From: an uncultured Oscillospiraceae bacterium
Lineage (GTDB): Bacteria; Bacillota; Clostridia; Oscillospirales; Oscillospiraceae
DNA length: 37,272 nucleotides
NCBI GenBank assembly: GCA_944385175.1
Contig: CALWWB010000009.1
Span: 1 to 37,272, forward strand
Reading direction: 5' to 3'
Made by a program: the position numbers and the translations under genes. The notes under the pieces are model-generated. The model had not been told where the DNA came from, made no database searches, and saw only the letters and a program-made list of their open reading frames with translations. Below are positions 32,366 through 37,272 of this stretch, piece by piece (position 1 is the stretch's first letter; every line of letters begins with the position of its first letter).

Positions 32366-34320
32366 TGAAAGAATACGACAGTTTTGATACCCTGGCCTTT
32401 CTCCCCGTATCCAAGGAGGACATGGAGAGCAGGGGCTGGTGGTGGTATGATTTCCTTATAGTCACCGGGGACGCCTATGTGGACCACCCCAGCTTCGGCC
32501 CCACGGTCATTGCCCGGGTGCTGGAAGAGGAGGGCTTCCGTGTGGCGATTCTTGCCCAGCCGGACTGGCACAGTGCCGAGGCCTTCAAAGCCATGGGCCG
32601 CCCCCGGTTGGGAGTGATGATAGGCTCCGGGAACCTGGACTCCATGGTGGCCCACTACACCGCCGCCAAGAAGCGGCGCAGCGAGGACTTCTATTCCCCG
32701 GGCAAGAAGGCGGGCTTGCGCCCGGACCGGGCGGTGATAGTCTACGCCAACCGGGCCAGGGAGGCCTTCCCCGATACACCAATAATCATCGGCGGCCTGG
32801 AGGCCTCCCTCCGCCGCTTTGCCCACTATGACTACTGGGAGGACAAGGTGCGCCGCAGCGCCCTGGTGGACGCCGGAGCGGATCTGCTGGTCTACGGCAT
32901 GGGCGAATACGCCAGCATAGAAATCGCTAGACGGCTTAAAAAGAAGCAGCCCGTCTCCTCCATGGCCGACATCCGGGGTACCGCCTTCATGGCCTCCGAC
33001 CCTGGGGAGTGTAAATTTGAAAGCGTCACAGTCCCCTCCTTTGAGTCGGTAAGCAGCAACACGGAGGACTACGCCAATGCCACCCGGGTGGAATATCAGG
33101 AGCACGACCCGGTTCGGGGCAAAGCCATTATCCAACAGCATGATCGGCGCTATCTTATAGTCAATCCCCCGGCCATGCCCCTGTCCGCCCAGGAGCTGGA
33201 CAGGGTGGCGGAGCTGCCCTACACCCGGCAGTATCACCCCATGTACGAGGCTTTGGGGGGCGTGCCCGCCATAGAAGAAGTAAAGTTCTCCGTCATCCAC
33301 AACCGGGGCTGCTTTGGCGGCTGCAACTTCTGCGCCCTGGCCTTCCATCAGGGGCGCATGGTCACCTCCCGCAGCCACGAGAGCGTCATAAGGGAAGTGA
33401 CGGCCTTGACTAAGCTGCCGGACTTCAAGGGCTATATAAACGACGTGGGCGGGCCCTCGGCAAACTTCCGCCACACCTCCTGCAAAAAGCAGCTGAAATA
33501 CGGCATGTGCGCCGACAAACGCTGCCTTGCCCCCACCCCCTGCAAGAACCTGGACGCCGACCATAGCGACTATCTCAGCCTTCTGCGAAAGCTCCGGGCC
33601 ATCCCCGGGGTAAAGAAGGTCTTTGTCCGCAGCGGCATCCGTTACGACTATATGTTGGAGGACAAAAACCAGGACTTCTTCCAGGAACTGGTGAAGTACC
33701 ACATCTCCGGCCAGCTGAAGGTGGCCCCTGAGCACTGCATCGACTCAGTGCTGGACTATATGGGCAAGCCCCACATTGGGGTCTACGAGAAGTTCATGGA
33801 CCAGTATCGCCGCCTTAACGACCGCTACAGCAAGGAGCAGTACGTGGTGCCCTATCTCATGAGCTCCCATCCGGGCAGCACTCTCCAGGATGCAGTTGCC
33901 CTGGCGGAGTATCTCAACCGCCGGGGCCGCCAGCCGGAACAGGTGCAGGACTTCTATCCCACTCCCGGCACCATATCCACCTGCATGTACTACACTGGCA
34001 TAGATCCCATGACCATGAAGCGGGTCTACGTGGCAAAGACTCCCCATGAAAAAGCCTTGCAAAGGGCCCTGCTGCAATGGAAGCGTCCAGACAAGCGCAA
34101 GCTGGTGATAGAGGCCCTGAAAGCCGCAGGCCGGGAAGACCTTATCGGCTATGGCCCGGAGTGCCTGGTGCGGCCGGACAGGGCGGCAGGCAAGTCCCCG
34201 GCAAAGCCCAAACCCAAGGCAGTTCCGGCTCAGGAAGCTAAAAAGCCGGTGAGCAAAAAGGGCTGGGCCAAGGCAAAACCCAAGAAGAATGCCCGTCCGG
34301 GAGGTAAAAGGAAAAAATGA
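32365..34320 (+). CDS. ygiQ: YgiQ-family radical SAM protein
   Basis: This 651-residue protein is the YgiQ family of radical SAM enzymes, of unknown reaction. The N-terminal B12-binding-like domain contains VTGDAYVDHPSFGPTVIARV and IIGGLEASLRRFAHYDYW. The radical SAM cluster motif is NRGCFGGCNFCAL with Cys316, Cys320 and Cys323, followed by SHESVIREV and the PSANFRHTSCKKQL region with additional Cys. The tail is Lys/Pro/Ala-rich (AKPKPKAVPAQEAKK), longer than needed for catalysis. The ATG overlaps the preceding TAA by one base, and its own stop overlaps the DUF1294 start by 4 bases. Confidence 0.95.
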   Translation: MKEYDSFDTLAFLPVSKEDMESRGWWWYDFLIVTGDAYVDHPSFGPTVIARVLEEEGFRVAILAQPDWHSAEAFKAMGRPRLGVMIGSGNLDSMVAHYTAAKKRRSEDFYSPGKKAGLRPDRAVIVYANRAREAFPDTPIIIGGLEASLRRFAHYDYWEDKVRRSALVDAGADLLVYGMGEYASIEIARRLKKKQPVSSMADIRGTAFMASDPGECKFESVTVPSFESVSSNTEDYANATRVEYQEHDPVRGKAIIQQHDRRYLIVNPPAMPLSAQELDRVAELPYTRQYHPMYEALGGVPAIEEVKFSVIHNRGCFGGCNFCALAFHQGRMVTSRSHESVIREVTALTKLPDFKGYINDVGGPSANFRHTSCKKQLKYGMCADKRCLAPTPCKNLDADHSDYLSLLRKLRAIPGVKKVFVRSGIRYDYMLEDKNQDFFQELVKYHISGQLKVAPEHCIDSVLDYMGKPHIGVYEKFMDQYRRLNDRYSKEQYVVPYLMSSHPGSTLQDAVALAEYLNRRGRQPEQVQDFYPTPGTISTCMYYTGIDPMTMKRVYVAKTPHEKALQRALLQWKRPDKRKLVIEALKAAGREDLIGYGPECLVRPDRAAGKSPAKPKPKAVPAQEAKKPVSKKGWAKAKPKKNARPGGKRKK

Positions 34321-34595
34321 AGTATGCTCCCCTTTTTCTGCTCTGGCTGTGCATTATGAGCCTGATTGCCATGCTGGCCATGGGTATTGATAAACTGAAA
34401 GCCAGACGTGGCGCCCGGCGCATCCCGGAGGCAAGGCTCTTTCTGCTGGCCCTATTGGGCGGCGGTGTTGGCGGCTGGCTGGGCATGTACGCCTTCCACC
34501 ATAAGACAAAGCACATGAAGTTCGTCATAGGCTTTCCAATAATAGCGGCGGTGCAGGTACTGGCCGCCCTGTATCTCTTCAGGATAGGAGGCTGA
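34317..34595 (+). CDS. DUF1294 membrane protein
   Basis: This 92-residue protein matches the DUF1294 family: two or three membrane helices with the conserved core MGIDKLKARRGARRIPEARL, LLGGGVGGWLGMYAFHHKTK and HMKFVIGFP. Function is unknown. It is translationally coupled to ygiQ through an ATGA overlap and ends 3 bases before the GH3 gene. Confidence 0.92.
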   Translation: MKYAPLFLLWLCIMSLIAMLAMGIDKLKARRGARRIPEARLFLLALLGGGVGGWLGMYAFHHKTKHMKFVIGFPIIAAVQVLAALYLFRIGG

Positions 34596-34598
34596 GAA

Positions 34599-36986
34599 AT
34601 GAAATACAAACCGCTCATTGCAGCAATGACTCTGGAGGAAAAGGCTGCTCTCTGTTCCGGCGCCGATTTCTGGCACACCAAAGCCGTAGAGCGTCTGGGC
34701 ATACCCAAGATGATGCTCACCGACGGCCCTCACGGCCTGAGAAAACAGACCGACAAAGCCGATCATCTGGGTCTTAATTCCAGCATTCCCGCCACCTGCT
34801 TTCCCACAGCCTCAGCCCTGGCCAGCAGCTGGGATACCGAGCTTCTGGAGAAGGTAGGCGAATGTATAGGCAAGGAGGCCGCCGGAGAAGACGTGAGCGT
34901 GGTGTTGGGGCCGGGCCTCAATATAAAACGGGACCCACTCTGCGGACGTAACTTTGAATACTTTTCCGAGGATCCCTACCTGGCCGGAAAACTGGCGGCA
35001 GCCATGGTACGGGGCATACAGTCCCAGGGCGTCTCCGCCTGTGTAAAGCACTATGCGGTCAACAGCCAGGAGACCGGCCGCATGGGCATGAACGAGGTGG
35101 TGGATGAGCGGGCCCTGCGGGAGATATATCTGGAGGGCTTCCGCTATGCCGTCACCGAGGGCAAGCCGGGCTGTCTCATGACCTCCTACAACCGGGTAAA
35201 CGGAGATTTTGCCAATGAGAACATGCATCTGCTCCGGGATATTCTCCGCAATGAGTGGGACTATGAGGGTATGGTTGTCACCGACTGGGGCGGCAACAAT
35301 GACCGTGTGGCAGCCATAAAGGCCGGGTGCAGTCTGGAAATGCCCGCCTCCGGCGGCGTCACCGATGCCGAGATAGTCCGTGCCGTGAAAAGCGGAGAGC
35401 TGGATGAGGGTCTTCTGGATGAAGCGGTGGAGAGATATCTGGAGCTTCTCTACTCCACCCGCCCTGCCCTGGGCAAAGGCAGGCGTTTCAACTATTCAAT
35501 TCATCATCAGGTAGCCCGGGAGGCTGCCGCAGCTTCTGCGGTGCTGCTTAAAAACGAGGGCCATATCCTGCCTTTGAAAAAAGGGCAGCGTGTGGCCGTC
35601 ATCGGGGACTTTGCCTCCCTGCCCAGATACCAGGGGGCGGGCAGCTCCCTGATAAACCCCATCCGGGTGGACAGCGCACTGGAGGCCTTGAAAGACAGCG
35701 GTCTGGACATCTCAGGCTACGCTCAGGGCTTTCTCCGCTCCGGCGGAAAAAGTGAAAAACTGAAAGTGCAGGCCCTGGATCTGGCGGATCAGTCCGATAT
35801 CTGTCTGCTGTTTTTGGGACTGGACGAGAGCCGGGAGACCGAGGGCAAGGACCGCAGCCATATGCGTCTGGCGGAAAATCAGCTGGAGCTGCTGGAAGCC
35901 CTGTATTCCGCAGGGCACAGGATAGCGGTGGTTCTCTCCGCCGGAGCCCCGGTGGAGATGCCCTGGGTGGAAATGCCAAAGGCCATACTCATGGCCTACC
36001 TGGGTGGCCAGGCAGGAGGCAGTGCCATAGCTGACCTTGTCTCCGGCAAAGTCTCCCCCAGCGGCAAGCTGGCGGAGACCTTTCCCCTCTGCTATTCCGA
36101 CTGCCCCACTGCCAACTATTATCCCGGACGGGAACTGAGCGCGGAACACCGGGAGAGTATATACGTGGGCTATCGCTATTACGACACCGCCGGGAAGATC
36201 CCCGCCTTTCCCTTCGGCCACGGGCTCAGCTACTCCCGCTTTGAGTATTCTGACCTGGAGATAGACGGCAGCCAGCTTTGCCTGCGCCTTAAAAACATCG
36301 GCCAGGTCAAGGCTGCCGAGGTGGTGCAGGTCTACGTATCTGCAATAGACTGTCCCCTGTTCCACCCGGAAAAGGAGTTGAAAGCCTTTGCCAAAGTGGA
36401 ACTGGAGCCGGGCGAGGAGCGCTTTGTCCGCCTGAATCTGGACGAGCACGCCTTTGCCCACTACAGCACGGAGAGGGCTGCCTGGGTCAGCTTCCCCGGC
36501 ATATACAAGATACAGGTGGGAGCCTCCTCCCGGGACATCCGTCTCAGGAAATCCTATGTAATAGAGGGTGATAAAGAGCCCAGGCAGGACGAGGACAGAC
36601 TGCCCCATTACTGGCAAGGCATGGTTCAGGCCGTGCCCGCAGGGGAATTTGAGAACTTGCTGGGCCGTCCTCTGCCCCCGGAGTTTTGGGATGATATGGC
36701 CCCGGCAGCTTGTGAGGACACCATAAGCCGGAGCCGGAGCAAAGGCGGCCTGGGCAGGCTGGTATATTCATCTCTGGAAATTGCACGCAAGGGCCTCGAG
36801 GCTGCAGGCAAACGCACTGCCTCCAACAATATACAGTTCATAATGGACATGCCCTACAATAAGCTCCAGCGCATGAGCGGCGGCATAGTCACAGAGGATG
36901 CCCTGGAGGGCTACCTGGACATGCTCAACGGCCATGTGATAAAAGGCGGCATAAAGGCCGCAAAAGCAATGAGGAAGAAGAACTAA
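34599..36986 (+). CDS. GH3-family beta-glucosidase
   Basis: This 795-residue enzyme is a glycoside hydrolase family 3 protein, most likely an intracellular beta-glucosidase since there is no signal peptide. Domain 1 shows LTDGPHGLRKQ and CVKHYAVNSQE; the nucleophile is Asp229 in GMVVTDWGGNN. Domain 2 (about 305-540) contains EAAAASAVLLKNEGHILPL and AYLGGQAGGSAIADLVSGKV. A fibronectin III-like domain follows PFGHGLSYSRFEYSDL (about 560-640). The last 130 residues are a helical tail (FIMDMPYNKLQRMSGG and LNGHVIKGGIKAAKAMRKK) of a type common in clostridial GH3 enzymes. AGGAGG precedes the ATG. It is the last gene of the operon. Confidence 0.95.
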   Translation: MKYKPLIAAMTLEEKAALCSGADFWHTKAVERLGIPKMMLTDGPHGLRKQTDKADHLGLNSSIPATCFPTASALASSWDTELLEKVGECIGKEAAGEDVSVVLGPGLNIKRDPLCGRNFEYFSEDPYLAGKLAAAMVRGIQSQGVSACVKHYAVNSQETGRMGMNEVVDERALREIYLEGFRYAVTEGKPGCLMTSYNRVNGDFANENMHLLRDILRNEWDYEGMVVTDWGGNNDRVAAIKAGCSLEMPASGGVTDAEIVRAVKSGELDEGLLDEAVERYLELLYSTRPALGKGRRFNYSIHHQVAREAAAASAVLLKNEGHILPLKKGQRVAVIGDFASLPRYQGAGSSLINPIRVDSALEALKDSGLDISGYAQGFLRSGGKSEKLKVQALDLADQSDICLLFLGLDESRETEGKDRSHMRLAENQLELLEALYSAGHRIAVVLSAGAPVEMPWVEMPKAILMAYLGGQAGGSAIADLVSGKVSPSGKLAETFPLCYSDCPTANYYPGRELSAEHRESIYVGYRYYDTAGKIPAFPFGHGLSYSRFEYSDLEIDGSQLCLRLKNIGQVKAAEVVQVYVSAIDCPLFHPEKELKAFAKVELEPGEERFVRLNLDEHAFAHYSTERAAWVSFPGIYKIQVGASSRDIRLRKSYVIEGDKEPRQDEDRLPHYWQGMVQAVPAGEFENLLGRPLPPEFWDDMAPAACEDTISRSRSKGGLGRLVYSSLEIARKGLEAAGKRTASNNIQFIMDMPYNKLQRMSGGIVTEDALEGYLDMLNGHVIKGGIKAAKAMRKKN

Positions 36987-37004
36987 CATATTTTAAAAAT
37001 CCGT

Positions 37005-37037
37005 GAAAACGGGCGGCCTGATTGGCCGCCCGTTTTC
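37005..37037. terminator. Bidirectional terminator after the GH3 gene
   Basis: A perfect 14-bp stem (37005-37018 with 37024-37037) with a 5-base loop lies between the GH3 gene and the converging DUF378 gene. It has T-rich flanks on both strands. Confidence 0.8.
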
Positions 37038-37044
37038 ATCTTGC

Positions 37045-37257
37045 TTATACGTTATCGTCGGTGATGGCGTCGCTTCTGAAGAGCAGGGAAATGCACCAAA
37101 GTGATGCCAGCCCCACCAGAGTATAGATCACACGGCTGACTGTTGCGGTCTGGCCGCCGAAGAGCCATGCCACCAGGTCGAAGCGAAACAGTCCCACGCT
37201 GCCCCAGTTGATGCCGCCGATAATAGCCAGCACCAGGGCGATACGATCCATGATCAT
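37045..37257 (-). CDS. DUF378 membrane protein
   Basis: This 70-residue protein matches the DUF378 family: two membrane helices, with the motif IGGINWGSVGLFRFDLVAWL and a second helix (YTLVGLASLWCISLLF). Function is unknown. ATG 37257 has AGGAG 8 bases upstream, at the right edge of the window; an alternative ATG is at 37251. It converges with the GH3 operon and shares its terminator. Confidence 0.93.
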   Translation of the reverse strand: MIMDRIALVLAIIGGINWGSVGLFRFDLVAWLFGGQTATVSRVIYTLVGLASLWCISLLFRSDAITDDNV

Positions 37258-37272
37258 GAGCCTTACTCCTCT

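Noticed and set aside
32347..33735. A 462-residue minus-strand open frame opposite ygiQ
   Set aside because: Shadow of the YgiQ gene; no motifs and no ribosome site.

Overview
The window reads as a chromosomal segment of a fairly high-GC Firmicute of class Clostridia, most likely a gut Oscillospiraceae-type anaerobe. The evidence is a clostridial gene set (pyruvate phosphate dikinase, YtvI-type permease, ymfF/ymfH M16 pair, ylxM-ffh-rpsP-khpA, rimM-trmD), strong AGGAGG ribosome sites, sigma-A promoters, GC-rich codon use and many short hairpin terminators. The species cannot be named from sequence alone.

Layout. 1-1081: one end of an IS3-family insertion sequence running off the left edge, with a hairpin over its first ribosome site. 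1106-5877: a lipoprotein gene divergent from a BlaI-type repressor and a BlaR1-type M56 protease; the protease carries a duplicated beta-helix ectodomain in place of a beta-lactam sensor, and a cop-box-like operator overlaps the promoter. 6019-8658: ppdK, separated from the protease gene by two back-to-back terminators. 8750-13968 (minus): two translation operons, ylxM-ffh-rpsP-khpA and rimM-trmD-small membrane protein-rsmA, each with a recognisable promoter and a terminator between them; TrmD carries a C-terminal GNAT domain. 14170-21210: a 2346-residue cyclic beta-1,2-glucan synthase-like protein (GT84, glycoamylase-like and GH94 parts). 21383-21640: a small two-CxxC protein. 21774-25860: M16 pair, lgt and a coiled-coil protein. 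25966-27036 (minus): YtvI-type permease. 27194-28177: a short aspartate kinase followed by a nested inverted repeat. 28379-30002 (minus): a lower-GC patch with a frameshifted anchored beta-propeller gene and a PurN-like protein lacking the family's catalytic residues. 30157-36986: a tightly overlapping five-gene operon (histidine phosphatase-GNAT fusion, metallophosphoesterase with SH3-like tail, YgiQ radical SAM, DUF1294, GH3 glucosidase). 37045-37257 (minus): a DUF378 membrane protein.

How the genes work together. The minus-strand block is a protein-synthesis and membrane-targeting module (SRP GTPase, S16, 16S maturation factor, tRNA m1G37 and 16S m6,2A methylation). Lgt and the lipobox protein belong to the lipoprotein pathway. 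The glucan synthase and the GH3 enzyme are beta-glucan enzymes but lie far apart, so a joint role is only a guess. The most unusual items are the M56/beta-helix receptor with its BlaI partner, the TrmD-GNAT and phosphatase-GNAT fusions, the catalytically degenerate PurN-like protein, the unannotated 58-residue gene between trmD and rsmA, and the nested inverted repeat after the aspartate kinase. I see no CRISPR array, rRNA, tRNA or clear prophage.
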